64,000 nt of DNA from Acidovorax sp. sif1233 (GTDB taxonomy: Bacteria > Pseudomonadota > Gammaproteobacteria > Burkholderiales > Burkholderiaceae_C). A program made the translations under genes and the position numbers. Positions 7,187 to 15,825 of the stretch are shown here, in pieces (position 1 is the first letter of the stretch; each line of letters begins with the position of its first letter). The stretch lies in assembly GCF_019218755.1 (NCBI RefSeq), contig NZ_JAHUWZ010000002.1:248001-312000 (forward strand). The letters are read 5' to 3'. The notes under the pieces are model-generated. The model was not told where the DNA came from and did not search any database. It was given only the letters and a program-made list of their open reading frames with translations.

Positions 7187-10100
7187 ATGACCGAATCCGC
7201 GCCTCCCACTCCCCCCCGATCCGCCCCGCGAACCGCGCCGCTGCGCATCACCTTTCCCGAATCGTTGCCCGTATCTGGCAAGCGCGACGAGATCATGGAG
7301 GCCATCGAGAAGCACCAGGTCGTCATCGTCTGCGGCGAAACCGGCTCGGGCAAGACCACGCAGCTACCCAAGATCGCGCTGGCCCTGGGCCGGGGCAAGT
7401 GCAATGCGCCCGCAGGCCAGAAGGGCCAGCTGATCGGCCACACCCAGCCGCGCCGCATCGCGGCCAGCAGCGTGGCCAAGCGCATCGCCGAAGAGCTGCA
7501 AACGCCGCTGGGCGACGTGGTGGGCTTCAAGGTGCGCTTCCAGGACCGGCTCTCGCGCGACGCCTCGGTCAAGCTCATGACCGACGGCATCCTGCTGGCC
7601 GAAACGCAGACCGACCCGCTGCTCAAGGCCTACGACACCATCATCATCGACGAGGCGCACGAGCGCAGCCTGAACATCGACTTCCTGCTGGGCTACATCC
7701 GCCAGATCCTGCCGCGCCGGCCCGACCTCAAGGTGGTGGTGACCTCGGCGACCATTGATGCCGACCGGTTTGCCAAGCACTTCGAGTCGGCCAAGGGGCC
7801 GGCGCCGATCATTTATGTCTCCGGCCGCACCTTTCCGGTGGAGCAGCGCTGGCGCCCGTTCGAGGACACGCGCGACTACGGCCTGAACGAAGCGATTGCC
7901 GATGGAGTGGACGAGCTCTGGCAAGGCAACGCTGGTGGCGACATCCTCATCTTCTTGCCCGGCGAGCGCGAGATCCGCGAGGCCGCGGACCACCTGCGCA
8001 AGCACCTGGCCCACCAGCCGGTGATGCGCAATGCCGAGGTGTTGCCGCTGTTCGCGCGCCTGTCGCAGGCCGAGCAGGACCGCATCTTCGACGGCCACAC
8101 CGGCCGCCGGCTGGTGCTGGCCACCAACGTGGCCGAGACCTCGCTCACGGTGCCGGGCATCCGCTACGTGATCGATGCGGGCACGGCCCGCGTCAAGCGC
8201 TACAGCTTTCGCAGCAAGGTAGAGCAGCTGCTGGTCGAGCCCATCAGCCAGGCGGCGGCCAACCAGCGCGCCGGGCGCTGCGGCCGCGTGGCCAACGGCA
8301 TCTGCATCCGCCTGTACGACGAGGCGGACTTCAACGCCCGCCCGCGTTTTACCGACCCGGAAATCCTGCGGTCATCGCTCGCCGGCGTCATCCTGCGCAT
8401 GAAGTCGCTGCACCTGGGCGACGTGGTGCAGTTCCCGTTCATCGAGGCCCCTTCCGGCCGCGCGATTGCCGACGGCTACCAGTTGCTGGCCGAACTGGGT
8501 GCGGTGGACGAGGCCAACGAACTCACGCCCATGGGCGTGGAGCTGTCGCGCCTGCCGCTGGACCCGCGCGTGGGCCGCATGATTCTGGAGGCGCGCGACC
8601 GCAAGGCGCTCGATGAAGTGCTGGTGATTGCCAGCGCCCTGAGCGTGCAGGACGTGCGCGACCGGCCCATGGAGGCGCAGCAGCAGGCCGACCAGGCGCA
8701 TGCCAAGTTCGACGACGAGAAGAGCGAATTCAGCGGCTACCTCAAGCTGTGGAAGTGGATCAACGAGGCCCGGGGCGGCGCGCCCACGCTGCCCTCAGCC
8801 CGTGCGCAAAAGGCGATGGCGAACCAGCGTGCACCGTCGCAGGCCCACCTGCCCGTGGCCCAGCGGCTGGTGGCCGCGGCAGCACCCGCGCCCGCCGTGG
8901 CCAGTGCCACCGCGCCGGCGCCCACCCACAAGCTGAGCAACCGCCAGTACGAGCAGCTGCTGCGCCAGAACTTCATCAGCATCCGCCGCCTGCGCGAGTG
9001 GCGCGACATCCACACCCAGCTGCTCACCGTGGTCGCCGAGCACAAGTGGCCCATCAACACCCAGCCTGCCAGCTACGAGCAGCTGCACCTGTCGATGCTG
9101 GCCGGGCTGCTGGGCAACATCGGCGCGCGCAGCGAAGAGGAAGACTGGTACCTGGGCGCGCGCGGCATCAAGTTCTACAAACACCCGGGCGCCCACCTGG
9201 CCAAGAAGCCCGGCCGCTGGATCGTGGCGGCCGAGCTGGTGGAGACCACGCGCCTGTTCGGCCGCGGCATCGCTGCCATCGAGCCCCAGTGGATCGAACA
9301 AGTGGGTGGCCATCTGCTCAAAAAGCAGCTGCTCGACCCGCACTGGGAGAAGAAGTCGGCCGAGGTGACGGCACTGGAGCGTGCGACGCTCTACGGCATC
9401 GTGGTCTACAGCGGACGGCGCATCAACTTCGGCAAGATCGACCCGCACGCTGCGCGCGAGATTTTCATCCGCGAGGCGCTGGTGGGCGGCAACTGGGAGA
9501 CCAAGCTGCCGTTCTTGGCCGCCAACCAGAAGCTCATCGCCAAGGTCGAAGAGATCGAGCACAAGTCCCGCCGCCAGGACGTGCTGGTGGATGATGAACT
9601 CATCTACGCCTTCTACGACCAGCAGTTGCCGCCGGATGTCTGCAATGGCCACGGCTTCGAGGCCTGGTACCGCGAGGAGTCCAAAAAGCAACCCGACCTG
9701 CTCAAGCTCACCCGCGAGGAGCTGATGCGCCACGAGGCGGCGGGCATCACCAGCAACGCGTTTCCCAAGACCGTGCGCCTGGGCGGCGTGGATTGCGCCG
9801 CCACCTACCTGCACGAGCCCGGTGACCCGCGCGACGGCATCACCGTGACCATCCCGCTGTTTGTGCTCAACCAGGTGAGCGACGAGCGCTGCGAGTGGCT
9901 GGTGCCCGGCATGCTCAAGGACAAGATCCAGGCGCTGCTCAAAAGCCTGCCGCAGCGCCCACGCAGCCGCTTCGTGCCACTGCCCGAGTCCGCTACCCGC
10001 CTGGCCGAGCTGCTGGGCACGCCCGAACGTTTTGGCACCGGCAGCCTGACCGATGTGCTGCTCAAGCAGGTGCGCGACGAGACCTCGCTCGATGTGAAGC

Positions 10101-11269
10101 GCGCCGACTTCAAGCTCGACATGCTCAGTCCGCACCTGTTCATGAACTTCCGCGTGGTGGACGAGCACGGGCGCCAGCTGGGCCACGGCCGCAACCTGGG
10201 TGCGCTGAAAGCGGAGTGGGGCGCCAAGGCGCGCGGGGCATTCCAGGCGCTGGCGGGACTCAAGCTCGGCGGCGCGGCGGCAGAGGGTGCGAAATCTGAT
10301 TCAAATATGCCTCCAGCGCTTGATGGTAAAGCGCAAGCAGCTATTGAATCAGGAGTAAGAGGTGCTGCGCGGCCCGCCCAGCCTGCGAAACCCGCCAGCG
10401 CCACGCCGTCTGCCCCCGCAGGCCAGCGCTACGCCACCTGGACGTTCGGCGAGCTGCCCGAGCTGATGGAGATCAAGAAGGCGGGCCAGACGCTGATCGG
10501 CTTCCCAGCGCTCATCGATGGCGGTGACGCCGTGACCATCGAAGTGTTTGACGAGCCCGAGGTGGCAGCGGCCAAACACCGCGCGGGCCTGCGCCGTCTG
10601 TTCGCTCTGCAGATCAAGGACGCGCTCAAGTACCTGGAAAAGAACATTCCCGACCTGCAGAAGATGGCGGTGGCCTACATGCCGCTGGGTACGCAGGAAG
10701 AGCTGCGCACCCAGATCATCGACGTGGCGCTGGACCGGGCCTTTCTGCTCGACCCGCTGCCCACCGACGAGTTCGCCTTCAAGCGCCGCGTGGAGGAGGG
10801 CCGGGGCCGCCTCACGCTGATCGCCAACGAAGTGGCGCGCCTGGCCGCCACCATCCTCACCGAATACGCGGCGGCCGCCCGCAAGATCAAGGACACCAAG
10901 AACGCCCCCGAGGCCACGCAGGACGCGCAGCAGCAGCTGCAGCGCCTGGTGCCCAAGAACTTCATTGCGGCCGCCCCGTGGACACAGCTGGCGCACTATG
11001 CCCGCTACCTCAAGGCCATCACGCTGCGCCTGGAAAAATACCGTGCCGACCCCGCCCGCGACGCTGCAAAGCTGGCCGAACTGCGCCCGCAAGAGCAGCG
11101 CTACTGGCGCCTGGTGGCCGACCGTAAGGGCGCCGTGGATGCGCGCATGCAAGAGCTGCGCTGGCTGCTCGAAGAACTGCGCGTGAGCTTCTTTGCGCAG
11201 GAGCTGCGCACGCCCCAGCCGGTGAGCGTGAAGCGGCTGGACAAGCTGTGGGCGCAGGTCAATAGCTGA
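7187..11269 (+). CDS. hrpA: ATP-dependent RNA helicase HrpA
   Basis: DEAH-box RNA helicase of 1360 residues, the large HrpA type. Motif I is GETGSGKTT (about residues 49-57), motif II D155-E-A-H, motif III SATID; the winged-helix/ratchet part follows, and the DUF3418 C-terminal region typical of HrpA fills the last 600 residues. In E. coli HrpA acts on stalled ribosomes and mRNA processing. The start MTESAPP at 7187 is preferred to the 24 codons of open frame upstream. Two poorly conserved Ala/Pro-rich linkers stand out, around 8780-8935 and 10270-10425; the second holds a palindromic repeat element (10297-10351), translated as part of the protein. Confidence 0.95.
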   Translation: MTESAPPTPPRSAPRTAPLRITFPESLPVSGKRDEIMEAIEKHQVVIVCGETGSGKTTQLPKIALALGRGKCNAPAGQKGQLIGHTQPRRIAASSVAKRIAEELQTPLGDVVGFKVRFQDRLSRDASVKLMTDGILLAETQTDPLLKAYDTIIIDEAHERSLNIDFLLGYIRQILPRRPDLKVVVTSATIDADRFAKHFESAKGPAPIIYVSGRTFPVEQRWRPFEDTRDYGLNEAIADGVDELWQGNAGGDILIFLPGEREIREAADHLRKHLAHQPVMRNAEVLPLFARLSQAEQDRIFDGHTGRRLVLATNVAETSLTVPGIRYVIDAGTARVKRYSFRSKVEQLLVEPISQAAANQRAGRCGRVANGICIRLYDEADFNARPRFTDPEILRSSLAGVILRMKSLHLGDVVQFPFIEAPSGRAIADGYQLLAELGAVDEANELTPMGVELSRLPLDPRVGRMILEARDRKALDEVLVIASALSVQDVRDRPMEAQQQADQAHAKFDDEKSEFSGYLKLWKWINEARGGAPTLPSARAQKAMANQRAPSQAHLPVAQRLVAAAAPAPAVASATAPAPTHKLSNRQYEQLLRQNFISIRRLREWRDIHTQLLTVVAEHKWPINTQPASYEQLHLSMLAGLLGNIGARSEEEDWYLGARGIKFYKHPGAHLAKKPGRWIVAAELVETTRLFGRGIAAIEPQWIEQVGGHLLKKQLLDPHWEKKSAEVTALERATLYGIVVYSGRRINFGKIDPHAAREIFIREALVGGNWETKLPFLAANQKLIAKVEEIEHKSRRQDVLVDDELIYAFYDQQLPPDVCNGHGFEAWYREESKKQPDLLKLTREELMRHEAAGITSNAFPKTVRLGGVDCAATYLHEPGDPRDGITVTIPLFVLNQVSDERCEWLVPGMLKDKIQALLKSLPQRPRSRFVPLPESATRLAELLGTPERFGTGSLTDVLLKQVRDETSLDVKRADFKLDMLSPHLFMNFRVVDEHGRQLGHGRNLGALKAEWGAKARGAFQALAGLKLGGAAAEGAKSDSNMPPALDGKAQAAIESGVRGAARPAQPAKPASATPSAPAGQRYATWTFGELPELMEIKKAGQTLIGFPALIDGGDAVTIEVFDEPEVAAAKHRAGLRRLFALQIKDALKYLEKNIPDLQKMAVAYMPLGTQEELRTQIIDVALDRAFLLDPLPTDEFAFKRRVEEGRGRLTLIANEVARLAATILTEYAAAARKIKDTKNAPEATQDAQQQLQRLVPKNFIAAAPWTQLAHYARYLKAITLRLEKYRADPARDAAKLAELRPQEQRYWRLVADRKGAVDARMQELRWLLEELRVSFFAQELRTPQPVSVKRLDKLWAQVNS
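10297..10351 (+). repeat. Palindromic repeat element, copy 1, in frame inside hrpA
   Basis: An outer inverted repeat TGATTCAA (10297-10304) / TTGAATCA (10344-10351) surrounds an inner one, AGCGCTT (10315-10321) / AAGCGC (10329-10334). It is AT-richer than the gene around it. Copies of the same design lie at 30604-30668 and 46678-46739. Here it encodes PALDGKAQAAIES in a low-complexity linker of HrpA. Confidence 0.75.
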
Positions 11270-11335
11270 CGGCCGGGGCCGGTGGAGCCGGTTCCGGCGG
11301 GCACCTGCCGCCATTTCAGGTGCGAGAGCAGGGCC

Positions 11336-11692
11336 TCATGCCCTGAACCAGATCTTGAGGGCCACGTACATCGTGTAGCCCAGGGCCAGCACCATCCACA
11401 CCACAAAAAACAGGTTGGCCCAGTACTGGTCGGAATGCTCTGCCAAGGTGTAGATCTGGCCTGCGCAGCCTTTCCCGACGCACGGAATCTTGCCCAGCAC
11501 CAGGGCGCGCAGGGCCTCGAACAACAGATAACACGCCACACCGCCGATGAGCAAAAAACCGACGGGCCCGACAGGCGGCTTGGTGAACTCATCGTTCTCG
11601 TCGCGCAGGCCCTTGTCGAGCAGTTTCTGTCCATACCTGTACCAGGCGTATCCGACCAGGAGCATCAGGGCGTAGTAAGTGGCGGTGAGCAT
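11336..11692 (-). CDS. Small integral membrane protein, hypothetical (118 aa)
   Basis: I do not recognise the family. The 118-residue product has three hydrophobic stretches: residues about 3-18 (TATYYALMLLVGYAW), 43-65 (VGFLLIGGVACYLLFEALRAL) and 90-113 (ANLFFVVWMVLALGYTMYV), so it probably spans the inner membrane three times. Two cysteines flank a short loop between the second and third segments (PCVGKGCAG), which might form a disulphide or bind metal. The gene converges on hrpA with 66 bases between the stops and is divergent from the acyl-CoA synthetase 225 bases away. The ATG at 11692 has no strong ribosome site. Confidence 0.65.
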   Translation of the reverse strand: MLTATYYALMLLVGYAWYRYGQKLLDKGLRDENDEFTKPPVGPVGFLLIGGVACYLLFEALRALVLGKIPCVGKGCAGQIYTLAEHSDQYWANLFFVVWMVLALGYTMYVALKIWFRA

Positions 11693-11917
11693 GCGTCAAC
11701 TCGTCGTTGCTGGAAGGGAAACAATGCGGCTTCGCAAGGATGGTATCCGAGACATCCTCATTCCCCGGCTGCCTCAGCTGCCCCGCTGCGTGTCCGCTGC
11801 CGGTGCGGTGCGGCGCGGCGCCTCGGCGTCACATGCGCGACCCGGCATCAGTGGCATCCCCAATGCCACGCGGGTGCAGGGCCTCTAGGCTGCGGGTTCA
11901 AAGGAACCGAATCACCC

Positions 11918-13603
11918 ATGCGCCCTCACTACAAGTTCTGGCCCCAGCGTCTGCCCCGCTCCATCACCCTGCCGTCCACCTCGCTGTGGGACAACCTGGC
12001 CATCAGTGCCCGCCGGTATCCGGACAAGACGGCCCTGGTGTTCTTTGGTGCTTCGCTGAGCTACCGCGCCCTGCTCGAAGGCGCCGAGCGCCTGGCGGCG
12101 AAACTGGTGGCCCTGGGGGTGCAGCGTGGCGACCGCGTGGTGCTGTGCATGCAGAACTGCCCGCAACTGGTGATGGCGCACTTCGCCATCCTGCGTGCCA
12201 ATGCGGTGGTGGTGCCGGTCAACCCGATGAACCGGGCGGAAGAACTCAAGCACTACATCACCGATCCCGACACCCGGGTGGCCTTCACCACGGGCGACCT
12301 GGCTGCGGAGATGGCCAAGGCAAGCAACGCGCTGCCAGCGGGCGAACGCCTGGCACACCTGGTGGTGACGCAATTCACGGATGCGTTCGATGCGCAGGTG
12401 ACGGGCACAGATGCGCCGCCCGAGGCCTGGCGGGAGTGGCTGGGCACGCGCCACCCGCTGCCTGCGCTGGAGGGCGGCCAGGCCCATGCCTGGACGGACG
12501 CCCTGGCCTGCGCGGAGGCCCCCCCGGAGCTGGTGGTCGGGCCAGGCGACCTGGCGCTGCTGCCCTACACCAGCGGCACCACGGGCCTGCCCAAGGGCTG
12601 CATGCACCTGCACCGCAGCATCATGCACAACGCGGCGGCTGGCGCCCTGTGGGGCACGGGTTCGGTGGACAACGTGACGCTGGCCGTGGTGCCCATGTTC
12701 CACATCACCGGCATGGTGAGCGTGATGCACACCGCCATCTACTGCGCCGCCACCCTGGTCATCATGCCCCGCTGGGAGCGCGACCTGGCCGGACGCCTCA
12801 TCTCGCGCTACCAGGTCACCAACTGGACCAACATCCCCACCATGGTCATCGACCTGCTGGGCAGCCCGAACTTCGCAAGCTACGACCTCTCCAGCCTGGT
12901 CTACATCGGCGGCGGCGGCGCGGCCATGCCGCAGGCCGTGGCGCAGCGTTTGCTCGAACAGTACGGACTGCGCTACTCGGAGGGCTACGGCCTCACCGAA
13001 ACGGCCGCGCCCTCGCACTCGAACCCGCCCGACCACCCCAAGCAGCAGTGCCTGGGCATCCCGTTCATGAGCACCGATGCGCGGGTGGTCGATCCCGACA
13101 CGCTGCAGGAAGTGCCCGTCGGCGAACAGGGCGAGATCATCGTCCATGGCCCCGAGGTGTTCGAGGGCTACTGGAAGCGCCCGGATGCCACCGCCTCGGC
13201 CTTCATCGAGTTCGAGGGCAAGCGCTTCTTCCGCTCGGGCGACCTGGGCCGCATGGACGAGGACGGCTACTTCTTCCTGACCGACCGCTTGAAGCGCATG
13301 ATCAACGCGAGCGGCTTCAAGGTCTGGCCGGCGGAGGTCGAGGCGCTGATGTTCCGCCACCCCGCCATCCAGGAGGCCTGCATCATCTCCGCCAAGGACA
13401 GCTACCGGGGCGAGACCGTGAAGGCCGTGGTGGTGCTGCGCGCATCGCACAAGGACACCACCGAACAGCAGATCATCGACTGGTGCCGCGAGAACATGGC
13501 GGTGTACAAGGTGCCGCGCATCGTGCAGTTCGTGAATGCACTGCCCAAGAGCGGCAGCGGCAAGGTGATGTGGAGGCAGCTGCAGGAGCTGGAAGCGGGC
13601 TGA
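11918..13603 (+). CDS. Long-chain fatty-acid-CoA ligase (AMP-forming)
   Basis: ANL-superfamily acyl-CoA synthetase of 561 residues. The P-loop is YTSGTTGLPKG (about residues 218-228), the adenylate motif YGLTET follows, RSGDLG marks the A5/A7 region, and GSGKVMW near the C-terminus carries the acyl-adenylation lysine. It activates a carboxylic acid via an acyl-adenylate to the CoA thioester; chain length is not deducible. The ATG at 11918 is the start; open frame exists 212 codons upstream but is a mixture of non-coding sequence and the antisense of the small membrane gene. It stands alone, with no fatty-acid gene next to it, so it may serve general fatty-acid uptake. Confidence 0.85.
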   Translation: MRPHYKFWPQRLPRSITLPSTSLWDNLAISARRYPDKTALVFFGASLSYRALLEGAERLAAKLVALGVQRGDRVVLCMQNCPQLVMAHFAILRANAVVVPVNPMNRAEELKHYITDPDTRVAFTTGDLAAEMAKASNALPAGERLAHLVVTQFTDAFDAQVTGTDAPPEAWREWLGTRHPLPALEGGQAHAWTDALACAEAPPELVVGPGDLALLPYTSGTTGLPKGCMHLHRSIMHNAAAGALWGTGSVDNVTLAVVPMFHITGMVSVMHTAIYCAATLVIMPRWERDLAGRLISRYQVTNWTNIPTMVIDLLGSPNFASYDLSSLVYIGGGGAAMPQAVAQRLLEQYGLRYSEGYGLTETAAPSHSNPPDHPKQQCLGIPFMSTDARVVDPDTLQEVPVGEQGEIIVHGPEVFEGYWKRPDATASAFIEFEGKRFFRSGDLGRMDEDGYFFLTDRLKRMINASGFKVWPAEVEALMFRHPAIQEACIISAKDSYRGETVKAVVVLRASHKDTTEQQIIDWCRENMAVYKVPRIVQFVNALPKSGSGKVMWRQLQELEAG

Positions 13604-13630
13604 AAAAAATAGCCCGCACGGGGCGGGCTA
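13603..13630 (-). terminator. Intrinsic terminator oriented to the minus strand
   Basis: TAGCCCGC (13610-13617) pairs with GCGGGCTA (13623-13630). The run of A at 13603-13609 becomes seven T after the stem on the minus strand, while no T-run follows on the plus strand. It is thus a good terminator for transcripts coming from the right, such as one carrying the small frame at 13841-13915, and a weaker one for the acyl-CoA synthetase. Confidence 0.65.
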
Positions 13631-14227
13631 AATCATTGCATCACTCGCACAGGGAGGGGCGAAACCGCCAGGGATTTGACGGTAGGTACATCCTAGGTCC
13701 GATTCTGGCCGCCCACCCGCCCGTGTGCGGCGCAACCGTGAAATAAGTCCGGTTTGGATGGGGCAGCGACCTTGCCAGGGTCAGAGCCTCGAAGGCTCGG
13801 GGGCAGCGGTGATGGAGCCACTGGCAGGCGCGGGTGGGGCTCAGATGCCCACGATCGCGGCGGCCAGCGCCACGGCGATCAGCTGGATCCCGAAGAAAAT
13901 CACGACGATTGGCATGGCCATCCCCTTTGATGAAGCAAGGATGCTAGGTGTGCGTACTCCAGGCCGGGGTGCGACAACAGCGAAGGACCGCGTAGGCGGT
14001 TTCCTACGGTAAGACCGGTATGGATGGTGCGGGATTTGTTACAAAAATCCGAATGGCAACAATATCGGCAGGGGTTTACGCGGCTGCCAGCGGGGCGCCC
14101 AGCCGCGCTGGTGCTTCATTTGGGGCCCCTGGCTGCCGGGCCCGCAAGGTTGTAGCTTCGTGTATCAATCCTTGAACCCGGGGGGCTCGCGCCGCACAAT
14201 ATTCCTTCATTCACGCCGGAGGCCGCC
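13604..14227. other. 624-base region without a recognised conventional gene
   Basis: Besides the terminator at 13603-13630 and the small minus-strand frame at 13841-13915, I see short hairpins: GAGCC/GGCTC near 13785-13800, CGTAGG (13991-13996)/CCTACG (14003-14008) and GGATTT/AAATCC near 14033-14052. They could belong to a small RNA or to the 5' region of the minus-strand peptide. No tRNA or riboswitch fold that I know is present. A 95-codon plus-strand frame at 13725-14012 lacks a ribosome site and runs antisense to the small peptide; I do not count it as a gene. Confidence 0.4.
13841..13915 (-). CDS. Candidate 24-residue single-span membrane peptide
   Basis: ATG at 13915 to TGA at 13841 encodes a peptide that starts MPIVVIFFGIQ and goes on almost entirely hydrophobic to its end (AAAIVGI), long enough for one transmembrane helix. 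AAAGGGG lies six bases before this ATG; an ATG two codons earlier (13921) would have no space for it. A minus-strand terminator stands 211 bases downstream. I do not recognise it; it is of the size of KdpF- or CydX-like subunits or type I toxins but matches none that I recall. Confidence 0.45.
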   Translation of the reverse strand: MPIVVIFFGIQLIAVALAAAIVGI

Positions 14228-14488
14228 ATGCCAATGGAGTATCTAAGGGAGCTGGAGCGCGATGCGCTTCCCCTGATTGAATCGGACGTGGTCAACATCG
14301 ACAAGCTGCGCGTGTTGCGTGCGGCCGGTATGGTGGAAGTGCAGCTCCCGCCCGTCGATTCGCCACAGCAGAAGGCGCAGGTGCTGTACATCACCGGCCT
14401 GGGTTGCGCGACGCTCAGAGCCTATCGATCCCGCGTGAGGGCGCCCCGCCCGGAGGCGCACACCGATCTGGAGGCTTCATACGACTGA
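14228..14488 (+). CDS. Hypothetical protein (86 aa)
   Basis: I do not recognise this protein. It has 86 residues, no signal or membrane segment, an acidic/amphipathic N-terminal half (YLRELERDALPLIESDVVNI), and a basic tail. The ATG is preceded by GGAGG with five bases of spacing, a good reason to call it real. It lies alone between the low-density region and another small gene, 153 bases apart. The codon usage is GC3-rich like the neighbours, so it is not obviously foreign. Confidence 0.55.
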   Translation: MPMEYLRELERDALPLIESDVVNIDKLRVLRAAGMVEVQLPPVDSPQQKAQVLYITGLGCATLRAYRSRVRAPRPEAHTDLEASYD

Positions 14489-14588
14489 TGGGCCGTGCCA
14501 CGTATCCGGCCTCATGCCCGTAAACCCCGCTCGGAGTCACTGTCCTACAAATTGATGCGCCGCACCAGAAGTGCCGCGGCCGCGCTGC

Positions 14589-14616
14589 GTAAATACGATG
14601 GGCCATCCGTATTTAC
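14589..14616. promoter_or_regulatory. Inverted repeat ahead of the 14642 gene
   Basis: GTAAATACG (14589-14597) and CGTATTTAC (14608-14616) form a nine-base perfect inverted repeat, extended inward by four more pairs across one bulge (ATGG/CCAT). It ends 25 bases before the ATG at 14642 and is AT-rich in a GC-rich setting. It may be an operator or a 5'-UTR hairpin of that gene; no T-run follows, so it is not a terminator. Confidence 0.45.
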
Positions 14617-14641
14617 TGGCACGGCCAGGTGAAAGGCGCAT

Positions 14642-14953
14642 ATGAGCAGTTGGTACAAATTGGCACTCGGCAATGATGATCAGGCCTTTGAGCCCACGCT
14701 GCGCATCCAGCAGATGTTCATGTCGAAGTTCCTGATGTGCCCCCCGGGGTCCGGCAGGGCGCTCTTTTCCTGCTATGACAAGGAAAAGGACAATCTCTGG
14801 CTCTATTTCTCTCCCGCCGCCCAAGACATAGCCTTGCGCGTCTATGCCGAGCCCTGCGATCCGCCGACGGCCCTGGACTGCATCGGCCTTCTGGCGGGCG
14901 AGGGCGATGCCCTGGGGATCGGGGAATCCCCGCTGCTCGCAAAGGCCGCCTGA
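14642..14953 (+). CDS. Hypothetical protein (103 aa)
   Basis: I do not recognise the family. The product is a 103-residue soluble protein without signal peptide, with mixed composition and a central aromatic stretch (DNLWLYFSPAAQDIALRVYA) that looks like beta strand followed by helix. AAAGG lies about six bases before the ATG. A strong inverted repeat (14589-14616) stands just upstream and may control it. No neighbour suggests a function; the surrounding genes are equally small and unassigned. Confidence 0.55.
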   Translation: MSSWYKLALGNDDQAFEPTLRIQQMFMSKFLMCPPGSGRALFSCYDKEKDNLWLYFSPAAQDIALRVYAEPCDPPTALDCIGLLAGEGDALGIGESPLLAKAA

Positions 14954-15110
14954 CGGCGCCCAGGGCTTTGCGATCCTGCCGGCGGGACGGCGCCCGCATT
15001 CACGTCAGTGTTGTCCTACACCTGTCTTCACGTGGTTCCGACATGCGTGTGTTCAGGCCCGTGCCTCAATCACCACGGGGCCAGTGCGGTGCCCGTGCGA
15101 GGAGTTCAGC

Positions 15111-15311
15111 ATGTTTTCTTTCGATCCCCCATCCCATCATCTGGAAGCGTGGCCAGAAGCGCCTGCCTTGCAAATGGGGCAGCCGATGGAGCGGGTTTTC
15201 CAGCGCCAGCAAACCGACGATCTCGCGCCTTGGCGGGGAGACAGCCATGGCATGGAGCGGGAGTTGCAGTTTGCAGACCTGGAATACCGCGAACCCCAGG
15301 CGATGGGTTGA
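15111..15311 (+). CDS. Hypothetical protein (66 aa)
   Basis: A short acidic protein of 66 residues, rich in Gln, Glu, Pro and His, with no membrane segment; not recognised. The case for translation is its ribosome site, GAGGAG six bases before the ATG at 15111. The frame is open further upstream but without a comparable start. It is followed after 42 bases by another small gene on the same strand. Confidence 0.4.
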   Translation: MFSFDPPSHHLEAWPEAPALQMGQPMERVFQRQQTDDLAPWRGDSHGMERELQFADLEYREPQAMG

Positions 15312-15353
15312 CGACGGGAACGGGTGCGCCCCGAGTGCGTGCAGCGAGAAACC

Positions 15354-15629
15354 ATGCGGGTGTTGACACTGCACATTCGGCCCGAGGGCGCCGCGCAATA
15401 CCTGGCCCGAGTGTTTGACGGAAAGGTCCTGGTCGGCACTCCCACCCTGCATGCCGAAATTGACGAGGCCATCGAGGCCTATGGCCACGCCGACGGGTTC
15501 CCCGGCGTGACGGCCTTCAACATCTGGTATGGCGGGGGCAGCGTGGGCACGGTTCCACTCATCCAGATGCGCACCGACGCCGTGGAGCTGTCGAACCGGC
15601 TGGTGGTGCTGTCCGTCGTCCTGCGCTGA
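15354..15629 (+). CDS. Hypothetical protein (91 aa)
   Basis: Unrecognised 91-residue protein. It looks like a compact alpha/beta fold: strand RVLTLHIRP, a helix rich in Ala, strand GKVLVGTP, a helix ending AIEAYG, then strands FNIWYGG and TVPLIQMRT and a C-terminal helix. It has no signal or membrane span. The start at 15354 is preferred over one ten codons upstream because the extra residues (MRPECVQRET) look unstructured; neither has a strong ribosome site. It precedes the envelope-stress-like operon by 196 bases and is probably separate from it. Confidence 0.5.
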   Translation: MRVLTLHIRPEGAAQYLARVFDGKVLVGTPTLHAEIDEAIEAYGHADGFPGVTAFNIWYGGGSVGTVPLIQMRTDAVELSNRLVVLSVVLR

Positions 15630-15725
15630 GATTCCGCCTGTCTCGATCTGGCTGCTGCACCCCACCTGCGGGCGCGGCTTGAAGCGCTCCAAAGGACCTG
15701 GGCCTTTGCCAGCGCCTTCTCCCGC

Positions 15726-15750
15726 GAAACAAAATGAAATAAACCGAAAC
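15726..15750. promoter_or_regulatory. Three direct repeats GAAAY with exact 10-bp period
   Basis: GAAAC (15726-15730), GAAAT (15736-15740) and GAAAC (15746-15750) are each separated by five bases, so they lie on one face of the helix. OmpR-family regulators, CpxR among them, bind tandem half-sites with this spacing. The tract is 76 bases upstream of the Spy-like gene whose operon also encodes an OmpR-family regulator, so it is the likely autoregulatory operator. Confidence 0.6.
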
Positions 15751-15825
15751 TGCGTCGAGACCACTCCCGAAGCACCTGCCGGCACCATCAGGGCCATGTT
15801 CAACACCGTCCCGAAAGGACTGATC

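Noticed and set aside
8795-10186. 463-codon minus-strand frame within hrpA
   Set aside because: Lies antisense to conserved HrpA sequence and has no family features.
13677-13705. TTGACG followed after 17 bases by CCGATT, resembling a promoter
   Set aside because: The -10 matches poorly and no plus-strand gene with a ribosome site follows at a fitting distance.
13725-14012. 95-codon plus-strand frame in the gap after the acyl-CoA synthetase
   Set aside because: No ribosome site, odd composition, and it is antisense to the better supported small membrane peptide.
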